From contig JARCOQ010000001.1 in assembly GCA_029207755.1 (NCBI GenBank), forward strand, positions 90,445,637-90,509,636: DNA of 64,000 bases, read 5' to 3'. Numbering within the stretch: position 1 is the first letter of the stretch; every line of letters starts with the position of its first letter. Below are positions 1-13,100 of the stretch, piece by piece. A model generated the notes under the pieces. It saw nothing but the letters and a program-made list of their open reading frames with translations. It had not been told where the DNA came from and did not search any database. Made by a program: the position numbers and the translations under genes. The DNA comes from Chamaea fasciata (lineage: Eukaryota; Chordata; Aves; Passeriformes; Sylviidae).

Positions 1-3000
1 TTTAAGGTACATTCACAGATGTGTTGCTGTTGAATCCTAATCCAAACAGGGGAGGAGAGTCCCTGGATTTGGATCTCAATCCACTGGGCATAGAGACTCA
101 GGTGGGACTCCAGTCTCTCTCCTCTCCCTCTACTCTTTCCTCATCAAAGCATGATTAAATTAAGAATCTGAAATTGTACTTAAAAATTAACTACACTATA
201 GTTCAAATATTGTAAGGATGTACTTGGATCCAGATAGTTTAAGAAAAAATTTTTGAGGTGTTTGGTTAATTTAGACTGAATGTGCTGAACTGCACAATCT
301 CTGAATTGAATAGTTGGGTCCAACAAAGGATATTGTTTTGTAGTTTTATATTTCCCCCCACCAAAATTAAATAAATACATAAATCCTTCTTCTACCTCTG
401 TAGTAAAACACCTCTTTTTTTGTTGTGTTTGCATGCTTGCGCTTTCTATAATTCTACTTAGAAGATATAATTACATTTATTTTTAGTATTTATTTATTTA
501 GACATCTAAAATAAGACCAATCTTCTGTCTTTATAAGTTTCTGATTATTCTGAGATTCAGAAAGACATTTTTCAAGTGTATTATAGATGACACGCTCATC
601 TCCTGTTCATATTTAAGATGTTATGCTCATCTTCCTACTGTACTTTAAATCACTACTTAAGAACACAATATTGAGAAAAAGATATTTCATTGCATGGAGA
701 AATAATCCTTTCCTGAAATGAGAATTCCTACAGTCTACAGAGAGGAAACTCCTATCAAGCAAAATGTTCTATGGATGAGTACTCGATGAAAGCTACCCTG
801 AAAATGTATTGTTCACATTTGAACACATCATCTAATTGCAATCTAATCTGAAGATATGAAAGTAATTCATTACATGGCCTGAAAATTACTGCATGAAGTA
901 GGCATCATAACAAGCATTTACATGCTAAATGTAGTAGCAGATTTTTAAAAAACACTACTATTTAAATGAATGTAAATAAATGACTAATTTGGTAAAATGT
1001 TTTCATGGAGTTATAGCAGGTTCATTGTGTATATAATTCTACAATGTTTAAATATGTCTTTTAAAAATAGATGTCTGTAACTAAAATAATTCATTAAGAG
1101 TAAGTAGACTCAAAATATATGGCTCTGGTTTTTATCAGATTCATGCAAAAAAGCTTCTGAATATTTTGTAAATTGAGTTAAATATCTAGAAGCCAGTGTT
1201 GTACCTCTCATCTGACACAGAGAAGTCTGTCTCCCTGTGAATAAATAACACCACCCCTCCCTGCATCTATACAGTCTAGAAAAGCTTACCTTTACTTCAG
1301 GAATTTCATTCCATTTCTAATTCCAGAATCAGTGGAGTTGACAAACCAAGGGCAGACTTGGAATATTATGGATTTTTTCCACCTTTGTTGATCAACCTCA
1401 TACATTTTATTCAAATAATGTCTAAAAGCTCTAATTAGCAACAGCTAGTGTGCCCCCCCAGATGCTTGCTATTGATTTTGCCTGCAGTAAACTAATCTAA
1501 TTACCCTCCTTGTGAGAGAGAGGGTGAGTATTAAACAGGAAACTTACTTGTAAGTCTCCAAGAGCCATCAGAGTAGCAGTGTGGAGTGGGGTGGCTCTGT
1601 GGTGCACTGGAAAAAAACCAGTCCATGGAGATGGGTAACGACACTGAGCTAGTGAGCAGGCAAGTCCTGGAGGTACAGTGCTGCTGTTGAACAGAGCATC
1701 AGATGGGAGATGAGAGAGGCAATGTGTTGATTACTGTTCTGAGAGAGAAGAGGGGGCTTATCCATCAGCAGTTCACTGATTAAAATGCTTTTCAGGTTTT
1801 TGTCTGGGTCTCAGGGCTTTAGTGCCACCCCCAAAATGATAGTGTTCACATAACTGTAAGACAACATCTATTATTGCTTCCTTTGATAGCATTGTGTTTA
1901 TAGAGGATTTGATATTGTCTATAAAAACTACTGCTCCATTGAAACCTGGCTGTTAAGAAGCAAAAAGCAAACTCTCAGCCTAAGTGTTTTTTTTTAATAA
2001 ACATGAAGGTCCCTTAATTCTTTTGTTACCTATTTGTAAAAATATGTTAAAAGAGAAGTTCAAGCAGATTTATTTTGTATTCCAGTAGAGCAAAAATGCT
2101 GTTTTCTTTTTTGAAACTGCATTTCAGAAATGATTAGTCAATAATGTAGGATTTTTCTGATATTTGAAATGAGAGGTCGGTATGTGATGCATTGGTTTTT
2201 TGTTGATAGCTTCACTTGGATTTGAGTCCCTGGGTTTACCTAAATTATAGTAGGATACATTTATCTATTTATTATTCCTATAAAAATAATATTAATAAAT
2301 TACCCTAAGTAGCTCAACAAGGGTTTTTCCCCAGTAAATAGTGCTGTTGTTGATTTTTCAGGGCAGTAATCTATCACATTCCTCTCAGTACCTATTCTTT
2401 TCTTACAACATTCTGCACTGAGTATGTGTTTTGGAAACAAGCCAGCCTGATCCTACAAATCCTGTTTTTCTGTGTGATTTGTTTTACAAGAGCATTCACA
2501 TGAGATAGTAGTGCAGGGAGGAAGGAGCAGGGGGTCCGTTGCCTTTTTTGCTGGAAAACTCAATAAATGATTGGCAGATTCTGACTTTTTGTTGTGTGTC
2601 CTTGGATTGCCATGCAGTTCAGTTGCCACAGTTACATCCAGCCAACATCACAAATACTCTAATATGTAGCTCTTCCACATCTTTTTTGTGTCTTCCAGCA
2701 CACTGCCTGGAAGAGGAAAAGGAAGCTTGGCTTTTTAGCATGACAGCTGACACAATGTGATGTTCTTGCTGCACAGTGACTGTCTCCCTTGGGTTGGCAA
2801 TTAGTCCTCATCCAAAGGGATTCTCCTGTCTTTAGTCATGTCCATAGAGTAGTTTCTCTTGAAGGCTTCACTGTGGTTTTGGAGGTCTTCAGTGTGGTAA
2901 GAGATTGCTTTTTGTTTGGCTTGTGGTAGGTTTGGGAAGGTGCCCCTGCCTTCTGTAGGCTTCACTTTGATGGGCAGTGCATCATTACTGCAAGGTCTGT

Positions 3001-3335
3001 CTATAGAGGTGCTGGTGGTGTTGACGTGTTCGTAACCATTACAACACTAGATGCAGCCACAAGCTGGACCAAGACAATGAGATGGGAGATGCCAGGAGGG
3101 AGCTCAGGAAGGGCTTAATAGGGACAGCTTACAGGAACCAAATCAATTGCTGTACTGGAGCCCGATAGAGGCAGGGTGTCAGGAAAAAGCTTAGCGTAGA
3201 CTTCTCATTTTAGAAGACCTTACAGAGCACAGTGCACTGCACTGACTACCCTTCCAGTAGCTGGTGGAGAAGGGATGCCAGGAGGTATGACCAAGGGGAA
3301 TCTGAACCAAAAGGCTTTGGATTTCAGATTAGATG
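1..3335. other. Unique AT-rich non-coding DNA
   Basis: I see no coding region, RNA gene or recognisable transposon here. The stretch is AT-rich with frequent stops in all frames, and the only open frames (84 and 73 codons) have no recognisable motif. Short A/T runs are present but no satellite. This is a negative reading by eye; very old, diverged repeats could be missed. Confidence 0.6.
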
Positions 3336-3365
3336 GTTATGTTACGTTATGTTACATTATGTTAA
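3336..3365. repeat. Short (GTTAY)n tandem repeat
   Basis: Three 10-bp units lie head to tail: GTTATGTTAC twice, then ATTATGTTAA, equivalent to about six GTTAY pentamers. A degraded copy (TTTTGTTATC) follows immediately. It is a minor simple repeat with no evident function. Confidence 0.7.
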
Positions 3366-6300
3366 ATTTTGTTATCTTTGTTCTAGGAGTGAGCAGTGAG
3401 GTTCAGTGAAGGGAATTTTAATATGATCAAATGAAACAGTTCTGTCTCTAGTCAGGATTGAAATATAGTGGTACCAGTGAAAGAGCCACAGTGGTGCTTC
3501 AGTATCAAGTTAGAAAAAATGAAAGCCCAAATGAGAGACATATTTGTGAGTATGAAACCCAAAGGATGGCTTTTAGATGATGTTGAGATTGAAGAAGCAT
3601 CAGGGTTTGGGATAGGGGAAGACTTTGTGGAGAAAAAGAGGATTGAGTCAAAAGGTTATTTTGGAGGAAGCTGGAGCAGGAAGGGCTGAATGAAGAAGGC
3701 AAGTGAGAACTGATGGGAAGATGTGTGATATAGAGGCATGGCTGAGGATGGGGAAGTACAAAAGCAGCAAAAGACTGTATGTATGAATCATCAGCCTAGA
3801 AAACAGTGTGCAAACATCTGAGGGCAGGTGAGATTCACCAGACAGGGAGGATGAAACAAGATGAGCAAAAATTCTTGGATGATAAACATGGTGGAAAGGG
3901 CAGCATTTCAAGAGCCGGCATCGAGGCATTTAGCAGCTAGAAAGACGAGAACTTGATTGCTATCTCCCATTCTGAGCATAAGGAGGATTGCTAATGAGTA
4001 AAATATTTCAAAATGGAAGAAAATGTTGAAAGCAACAAAGTCAGTCATATTCTGAGCAAAGCCAGGGAGTCCTGCCAGAGAAACGGAGGAGCCAATGCAG
4101 CGCGTTGTCTCCTTGGTTATTCTTCTCTCTCCTTGGCATTATGCTTGCTGTTTGTGAAGGCTCCTTCCAGACTGCTCTCATGCAAAGAGAGCGGGGGTTG
4201 AGACCTTCCTCTTGGATGTAATACCTGGACAAGCTGCAAAACTACACAAACCCTGCTGGGGAAGCTGGAAGGGGCTGATGGTTAGCTGCAGCACTGTGGA
4301 GTTGTTTAAGGATTCTGGTGGGAATTTTCCCTCTTCCAGAGTATATTAATAGCACAAACCTCCTTAGTTCTTTAAGGATCTCTGGAAATAGCTGGGTAGT
4401 CAGTGTATAAACTGACAGCATGTATGCTGATTAAGTAGCGGTTTAGTGTGTTATGTGTGTTTATTATTCACATCCACCCTGTGATGTTGTGCCAGAAGAA
4501 CAGAAAGAACTGCTGAAGCTGGAGAGAGGGGGGGAAGAGAGAGGCAGACTGAGGTGGACAGGATGAAATGAGAGAGCACAAGGTACAGAGGGAACAGGTA
4601 GGTTTGGGTAGAAAGCAAAAAGAAAGTCTGTACAACCTTCAGAGTGAGAAATATTAAAAGCCAGCCAGCAGGAACATAAATGAAAAGTATGAACTATGAG
4701 GGGTAAATATGTAATAGCACTGCAAAGAAAGCTGAAATTATTGTTTCTTGGTGTGGGTGGCTCTATTTACCATCCCCTTGTCTTTGCTTGGATGCAGTTC
4801 TTCTGAGTGGAGAGGTGACCTCAGCTGATGAAGATAAATTCAAAACCTGTGGTATTGTTGGAGCCTGTTCTGGAGGTGCATTTACTGTCCAGCTTTTGAT
4901 AATTAGGATAGTTGCTTTTAAACAATGGGAGTGGGATTTAATAATAAAATGCTGCTTTCAATAAACTACAACTTTATGCAGCATATAGCTGTGAAATAAC
5001 AGTTCAGGCAAGGAAAATGATGTATGAGAGGAGAGGATAGCAAGGAGAGGGTGAAATTCTGAAAAGAAGCCTTTGTGTTTCTTTCCCTAAGTTAATAAAT
5101 GTTTTGCTGGTAACCATATTGCTTCTCTGTGTGGTCTGGTATGCCATTTGTTTTCTCTTCACAAGCCATGCTGCAGGGAGTGCAAATTGAGCAGTGAAGT
5201 TAGTTCTGAATGGTATAAGAAATGCATCTTGGCATGCCTCAGATATTTTCAAGTGCGTTCATGTGTACTCTCTCTAGGCTATAAATTCTGCAGGGCATGA
5301 ATTGGGGCTTTTTCCCTGTTTGGGCTGTTTTGACTGATCTGTTTGTACTGCCCATAAATAAAGATCTAGTGATTCCCAGTTCTGCAGAGGAAAAGCAGGA
5401 CACCTGGCATTTGGCAGTGAGCACCTGAATGTCTTGCCAGACCAGGCTGCAGTGGTTTTGGCCAGGTTAGTGAGCACTTCCTTCCTCCTTCACTGAAGTA
5501 AAACCTAACTCTGCTAATTTGATCACATCACTGGGGGCAGCGGCAGTCTGAGTCCTGAAATTCTTCATATCGATACCTTCATTCTTCTCTTTGGCCCCCT
5601 CAGCTTTCACATTCCCTCCAGGAAAAACATCACTGTATCACTGTAAAGATTCACCTTCTGAAATCTGCTCCTGTTCCCATGTCAAGCTCCTTCCATGATT
5701 TATGTATTTCGCATCAAATTCAAGTGTCCTTGCTACTTGTTCTTTATTTCACTGCCCTTTCTTAATTCATTGCACTTACCTGTCTTATTTTCTTAGAAAA
5801 TAGCGTCACTGCTATACATCTGTCTAAATTTTGAGCCCACTTAATGATTTCAGCCAAATTTGACACAACAGTGGGTGTCTCCAAGATCAGATGCCTCTAA
5901 TCAGATGCTTCGATGGGTGTTGTGTAAACAGGTGCTCAGCCAAAGGAGAGAGACTGTGTTACTGATGTCATGGAAGGAAAAGGGAAAAGGCACTAATCTG
6001 GTTGTCAGCTTTTTGTTTTCCTGAGGTCTGACACTCCCTGGCCACCTGCATCTTGCCTTCCCAAATTCCCAGGCAAAGAGTCTCAATGTGCCATTCTGTC
6101 ACATTCCTTAGGAGAAGATGGCTTTCCTGGGTTGATTTGCTCCACATTCCCTCAAACTCTTCACTGTTATTGGAGTGCTGTAGTGATGCCAGGTGAGGGG
6201 AGGACACAGTGTACATTTTGCTATCCCCTGCCAATTTCTCTACCTCTTCTTTCAGATTTCTTATTTCCCCAATTGCTCATTTGTTTCTGTGCTTTATGTA

Positions 6301-8540
6301 CAGGTACATAGCAATTTGATTGCAGTGATGTATATTTTAAACAGATTATGTCCTTTAGTGTGGATCCAGTTTTACTGAAACTCTTTCAGCTATAATATGT
6401 CTCCTAGGCCAGTCTACAACAGGAGGGCTTTGACAGCACAGCTGTACCTGTTTGAAGGCTTCACTTATTATTATTTTTTCTGTCCTTTAATTTCCAGCAT
6501 TATCCAGTTATCTATCTGCTTGCATATTTAGTGCTTGCCAAATTATCTACATCTGCTTTTCTGTAGGGCCATCTTGGTAAAAAAAATCATAGCCTAAAAG
6601 AAGTAGTTTTACTACTACAAATGCTGTCCACTTGACCAGGGATGCTGCATCCATTTGGGAAAAGCACTCATATATTGTGGAAGAAGATTGTTGTCTTGTC
6701 TCATATAAACATGACTGATGTCCCTGTGCCCCAGACAAGGGGATCAACTTCTGGCCAACCCTGGAAAATCCTCCCTCTCTCCAGGTCTCCTGGAAAATTA
6801 CTCCTGAAAGAAAGCTCTAGTATATTGACCTGACTCATGTGACTCATTGCCTTGTGCACATTTATTCATTTCAGTAATAGACACAAAAAAGGAAAAACAC
6901 TTAGATAGCTACTGTGAAAATGAGTGTTTTAAGCCCCTCAATTGAAAGGAACATATGGAGAAGAGAGATGAAACAGATCCCCCTCCAAAAGGCCCTTATT
7001 TGGCTACACCTCAGAAGGAAATAGTGTGCCAGCTGCTGCTATAGCCCCGGAGGAAAAAAAAAAAAAACCAACAAAAACATTTTGCAGCAAGGTGGAGTCA
7101 CAGGGGAAGACTAATGCAGTCCCTTAATAAACACAGACTTGTCCATAGCAAGGAGAGGAGAAACGGAGTGCTGAATGGAAATTAAATCACTGCAGTGTGA
7201 GAGGCTTGTGATCTTGGTCTTTGCTTGACTCCTTATCCCCACAGCCAGGAGCTTAGGGAGCTGTGTGGTGGGTACTCATTGTTCAGCACAGGAGCAGTCC
7301 TCAGCACTTACCCAGGCTTACAGAAAGCTCACAGCACCTCTGAAAGACCAGGTCCTTACCCCAGCTTTAGGAATAGCTTAAGAGAATTGCTGCAGGTTAC
7401 AAAGCACAGCTGAGTTGCATGGCAGCTGTGGCAATCCATGGCACACTGCTCAGACTGGTGCCACGTCAAGGTGGTAGCAGAGGTCCAGAAAGCAGCACAG
7501 ACAAGCCCAAGTGCTCAGGTGGGCTACTCACTAACGTGGCTGTACTGCTTCCAGTCCTGGGCTCTTGCTTGGGCTTTTCTCCATCGTTTTACAAGGGGAG
7601 AGAGACCCTGAGACCTGGTAACAACCTGCAAAGCCTCTCCCCAGCCCCTGGGCAGCAGCTGCCTGGCAAGAGGGTGCTGCCATTACCTGTTTGTACAGCC
7701 CCAGCCCCATAGGCGTTGTGTTAGAGCCACCAGGTATGTGAGAAATGGGGACGTAATGACATAATTTTCTCCTTTTTACGAGCAAGGGGGCTATTTCACA
7801 GGATCTTTGAGTGAAAGAGATTAGATGGACTGAAACTCATCAGGGCAAGGCGGGGGAATCTTTCTGGCGATGAGAGAGGTTCATCAGCACATTCCCATGC
7901 CCACTGGGATAAGGTTATGCTAAGATGCTCATGTAATAAGATGTCAGACTGGCTGATAATATCCACTGCCATATGATTTTTCAAAGCTTTGGCTTGGGAA
8001 GAAATACTTGTTTTTCTTCAGCAAATCCATAGGGAATAAATCCAGAAAATGCCTTTAAAACTATAAACTCTGTAAAGTAAAAGTGAGTTTAGAAGGAGTA
8101 AAGAAAAGCCCTGATATCACAATGAAAAGTGAAATTCAACTTTTAAAGTGTTTTTCTTTTTCATATGTAATTTAACAGAATGTATGCTTGTTTCTTCGAG
8201 AAAGTCAGGGGCTTATATTTATGAGACAGAGTGCAGCAGATAATTCTCTACAGGATAAGTAAAACAAAAGAAAAATAATTTTTTAAAATCACAATAGTTT
8301 TATGAATTCTTCTATTAAAAAGAATAGGAAATGCAGCACAACCCCTAAAGCAAACAGCCAAATACTGTAGCATATGTCTGTGTGTCTGCAAAAGTGTCAG
8401 TATTTTTCAGTTGCTATTAACTATTTTAAATACTAAATGGCAGCATTTCAATTCTCTTATATTCCTTTTCTCCTTCACTCTTCAGTCAGTAAGTGTTACT
8501 GAGGTCTCTGCCTATGCTAGGAATGGAAATTCTCTTGGTT
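3366..8540. other. Unique non-coding DNA with a purine-rich stretch
   Basis: No gene is supported. From about 3460 to 4080 the plus strand is visibly purine-rich (many GAAG, GGAGG and GAAGA words). Such bias can mark a transcript but is equally common in old non-coding DNA. Around 7200-7720 the GC content rises and stop codons thin out, giving overlapping frames of 62-97 codons on both strands, which looks like chance. A run of 14 A occurs at 7054-7067. Confidence 0.55.
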
Positions 8541-8580
8541 AAAAAAAAAACCCAAAAAAAAGAAGAAAGAAAAAAAAAGA
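8541..8580. repeat. A-rich low-complexity tract
   Basis: Runs of A are interrupted by CCC and G in this 40-bp segment. It lies about 130 bp before the much longer poly-A run at 8710. No retrocopy body could be recognised between or before the two. Confidence 0.8.
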
Positions 8581-8706
8581 ACCAAAAGCGACTTGACCAA
8601 AATATTTAGTGAAAAGTACAATAAGACAGAGTATGCTGAGCTATAGATAAATCAGCCAGAATTTACCTATCATAGGCAGTTTCAAGTTGACACCAAGCCA
8701 TACTAG

Positions 8707-8709
<3 letters not shown>

Positions 8710-8751
<42 letters not shown>
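8710..8751. repeat. Poly-A tract of 42
   Basis: An uninterrupted run of 42 A. Avian CR1 elements end in an octamer repeat rather than poly-A, so the run is not a CR1 tail. It could be the tail of a processed pseudogene, but I see no AATAAA signal at the expected distance upstream, no recognisable gene remnant and no flanking direct repeat. A slippage-expanded homopolymer is the simplest reading, and length accuracy in the assembly is doubtful. Confidence 0.9.
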
Positions 8752-8753
<2 letters not shown>

Positions 8754-8853
8754 GAAATAGAATGAGGTAGAGCTGAGGGTAAGAGAGGCTGCAGAGATTG
8801 TAGTTCTACTGCCTTTATTAATGGGTGGAAAATGAAAAGATGTCCTTTCTTTC

Positions 8854-8869
8854 TTTTTTTTTTTTTTTT
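8854..8869. repeat. Poly-T tract
   Basis: A run of about 16 T follows CTTTCTTTC, about 100 bp after the 42-A run. The complementary tracts could pair, but they look like independent homopolymers. Confidence 0.8.
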
Positions 8870-10012
8870 AACCCACAGTTGCTTTAAGATGATTTGTCAG
8901 GTGACAGTCTTGAAGGGAGTCACATAAGTTTATAAGTTATTCTCCTTGCTTGTAAATTAATATCTTTCTCACCTGGAGGCAAGTGGAGTGAAATTATGTA
9001 GTTATTTGGTGTTATTCAGCTATGAAGGGTCTGTAAGTATCTTATTAGGCCAACCTACTTTTAAAAAAGAGTATCTTTTAATAGAAGAGATTTTTTTCTG
9101 CATAAATTGTATATGTCTTTATTGGATGCACTCTGCTATCATGCATAAAACTAGATAAGTCCCACCCCAACAGACACTGAGCAATTATTGCTCTAAATCT
9201 GAAACTAGCTGAATTTGCCTGGTGTGAATGTGTCAGCTGAAGCCAGCTCCTCTCTGATAAGTCTGCTATGTGGATTTAGGTGCATCCAAGACAAACTGTA
9301 AGGCCACAAAGCTCCTGAGATTAAAACTCTGGACATTTCACATTCATGAAACATTTAATGTGCTTCGATTTTTGTCCCTTGGGACATAATGCACAAACTA
9401 AAGTCAGGGTGACCCCATGGGCCAGGTTCCTATGGAGCCATTACAATGCATTTATTCTGTAATCCTCAAAACTAGGAGGGATTTATACAATAGACTAATG
9501 GCTTCAAAGGAGTCAGTTCAGCCTTCAGGGTGGAAAAGTCCACTTTTTAACCCTTGCAGTGCTGACTCCTTGCTGGGTGCACCCACCTAAACAGGGAAAG
9601 AAGCCCTCCCTCCAGGCCTTAGTGGGGAGGACACACAAGGTTTGGTGTCTGGGGCGGAGATACTGAAGCTGTGATTGAACCTGAGAGAAAATTGGGGATG
9701 AGAATGTACCTTCTTTGCATCTGTCCACAACTGAGCCATTCACATTCTGTTCCTAGGGTTCAGGATAGCTCTGTAGAAATCAGTTGAGACAAATATCGTC
9801 ATACATAAGTCTAAATACATTCTCAAAATCCTGCAAGGCCAGAGGTATCACTTATTTTTCAGTTTGTATGGTACACAGGCTCTCATGTTTATAGCTTTTC
9901 ATAAAAATCTTTATGAAATTTCATTGGGGTTTGTTTTTATTTTTATTTTTTTTTTTAACAAAGAGGGCCAGCAAGGTCAAGGCAACACAGAAAATCCCCC
10001 TAGCTCCAGTTG
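8870..10012. other. Unique non-coding DNA
   Basis: No gene is supported. The stretch contains a T-rich run at about 9930-9957. A 72-codon minus-strand frame near 9525-9743 shows no recognisable motif. Confidence 0.55.
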
Positions 10013-10126
10013 ATATATAGATATAGATAAAGATAAAGATATAGATATAGATATAGATATAGATATAGATATAGATATAGATATAGATATAGATATAGAT
10101 ATAGATATAGATATAGATATAGATAT
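10013..10126. repeat. AGATAT hexanucleotide microsatellite
   Basis: About 19 copies of AGATAT run in tandem. The left edge carries variants (GATATATAG, then AGATAA twice) before the array becomes perfect. Read on the minus strand it gives a spurious Tyr-Ile repeat, so the frame crossing it is not a gene. Pure arrays of this size are usually length-polymorphic. Confidence 0.97.
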
Positions 10127-13100
10127 GTTGCTTGAATAATATTTCCAACATTTCTTTCACTTGCTTCCTAGGTACATTTAATAATTATGAGAGGCAGGTT
10201 GGTACCTGAGAGGATGCTATCCTTTACTAATCTCCTTAGCAGCTCCAGCACTGATGTAACTGTGAGAAAACATACAATGCAATTCTAATAAACTTCTGTG
10301 TCTTCTCAAAAGATCCTCCTCCGCAGATGGGCTTGCTTCACATCGTCCTTGGTCCTTTGAGGAATACTCTGTGCATGAGGCACACCAGATGCAAGCAGGA
10401 GATCTTCTTCCTAAGTACTGTTCTGGGACCAGAACCTGCACCCTTGCCCCACTGATACTGCTGCAGAAGTACTGGCTGTTGCTGAGGTCAAAAAACTCCT
10501 GTTGAAAGGCTGGATTCTTCAAGTTTTGTAGTGGCTGAAATAGATGATGTGTTAACTATCATGAGACCCAAATGAAATGAAAGGGTACAATAGGAGCCGT
10601 ATGTGTACTAGGAATGCAAGTTCCAGGATTGTAAATCCACTTATATAGTAAAATCTTGCAAAATATGTTATTTTAGAAAAAGGTAAAGCAAAAGGAAATT
10701 GAAAGTTGAGATGTTGTTTAACTTCTGGGTCATCTGTCTTTCCACTCATGGCTAGGGAATCATTTTCCAAGTGTGGATTCTTCTTTCAGAACAGGAATGT
10801 GTCTGCTTTATTCTGCAGGTTCTCATAACCAGAAAAAGAATTTAAGGCCTCAAGTGTCAGATGTGGTGTGCAATTATCTTATATGAAAGGGTTAGCCAAG
10901 ATAGCCAGGAGAAGGTTACCTGTGTTACTACTGACACTGATCAGGCCCACGCTTTCCATCAGTCCTTCACGGTAGTGACACCCAAGCAGCTGGAATAACT
11001 GTTGCTCAAGTTTTAATGTGCTTTGAAACCATGTTACATTGAAGACTTCTGGTATGAAGTGACCCGTTTGATTGTTAACCTAAAGTCTGAGGTTCAAATG
11101 TTCCATCACAGAAGCCATGCAGCTGCGTCTTGCTAGTTTGTCTGCAGTGACCTGGTAGGGAGATCCTTGGTGCTTCTGCCCTGGCACTGGGGGTTTGCAG
11201 AAATACTGCTGCCTGTGACAGGAGCATTGCTGTATATCTGTCACTGGGGGTGAGGTTTTGGTGTGAAGATACACTTTGGGCTTACACCCTCCAGGAAGAT
11301 ACAGCACTGGGGTGCTGTTATCCATTTGAATGTTTAGTTGTAGCATAATAGCTATGGCTTGATTATATACTATAGTTTTATGCTACTCACAGCCAGCTGT
11401 AACTTCAGCATAGGATTGTGTTTATATTGACAATCAAGACAGCATACTGAATGAAAAATTTCATTAGTTTACTGTTACTTTCAATAGTGGACCAACACCC
11501 AATATCATTGTCTGGGATGCATGTCCAAGGAAATGTGACAACTTTTTTAACTGCTCCTCCCCTCTTCATTTAAGACTGAAAACCTTCAAGGGTTTGAGAG
11601 CTGAGATATTTGTTAATACATAATTAACGAATTCTGAGGAAAGCTTTTTACCAAAGTGCACCTCCCTCTACCAGCAGACACATGTAATCTACAGAAGCAA
11701 TGGCTATAAAGTCTTGTCAAGGACTTTTTTTAAATTGCTGTTACGATATTGCCTGAAAGCTTCATCTGAGACTGGAGCCTGGATAGGCATGAAATAAAAA
11801 AATGGTATTTGTCTCAGGAAATATATAACCCAAAAGGCTAACTAAGGAAAGCAGTGCCAGGAAAAAGAAAACCCCTCAATTTCCAGGGGGAAGCTGAAGT
11901 ATAGATCTGGTACAAAGCCACACAGGAAATCTTGTACAGGGAGCGTTATCACACAGTACCGTGCTACTTCAGGATTACTCCTAATGTAAGAAGAAAGAAA
12001 TAATGATGGGTCTCAGGTTTATGAAATTTGACTGTAGAGATATCTCTAGGTAGTCCAAGAGATATAATCAGGGTCGGGCTTCTGCCATCTTTTGGCAAAA
12101 GAAGAAATGGCTCCATATGACATAGGAGATATATCATAGTCACTTTTGACACTTGTAAGTGGTAGATGTGTAAAATCTCTGATGGCTGGGGAGAAAATGG
12201 TCTGTATGTTAGAGCACCTCTCTGAAGCTGGCAGGCTGGGGAACCAAAGGTTGTGTTTCCCACCTGAGCTGGGGAGCGACCGTCGCGTTTGGCATTGCCG
12301 TCTGTGCGCTCTCCTGGGAGCTGTCTGGCTACATGTCATTTGCTGTGTCCGCCAGCTGCATCTCAGATCCAAATGCAAAATCCACTACTCAGGGACATTA
12401 TGTGGATTTGTGACACTACCCGTGGGACTTTGGATCCATAAACCAATGAATGGATTACAATGAGGCATAAATATAGTATTTTCATGGATGACATATAATC
12501 CTACTCAATTATTGTTCCTGTCATGTAAAGGGAAACTGTACCCATTTTTCTCATCCCTGCACACCAAAATTTCAAAAGAAAGAAATGCCCAATGCAAAAG
12601 ATTCCATTTCGTAGCTCCCTGCCTTTTATCTACTAACAATTTTACAGCTTATGTTTCCCATTATTAGGTGTTTCCTGTAATTAGTTCTTTGCATCTCTAC
12701 AAGATTATTATATGGGGAAATTCACTTGACAGAAGCATTTAGAGTTTCTGGACTGAGCAGACTGGTATGTTAGTCTCTGAATGGTGAAGTGCATGTCACA
12801 TCGTGTACTCTCATTTATGTCTGGATTGCCGTGCCCGGAAACAGCTTTGCCTTCTGTTTTGCTTCTACTAACTCTTTCTGTTTTTGAGAAACTGCTGCTA
12901 CTGTCTCCTTTGCTTGAAATGACTTGGATATTATAGTTGTTTCAGGATCCAGCAAGATGTGAAATATCTTGTGCATAAAGACTTAATCCTTTCTATCAGT
13001 ACCAGGCAGTTTTATGGGCGTGGATGCTTCACAATAGGGGGAACAATAAGGAAAACTGAGCTTGTGTTTTGTTTCCTTTTAAGACTGAAATGCCATCTTT

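Noticed and set aside
9921..10160. Minus-strand frame encoding a long Tyr-Ile repeat
   Set aside because: It is only the translation of the AGATAT microsatellite.
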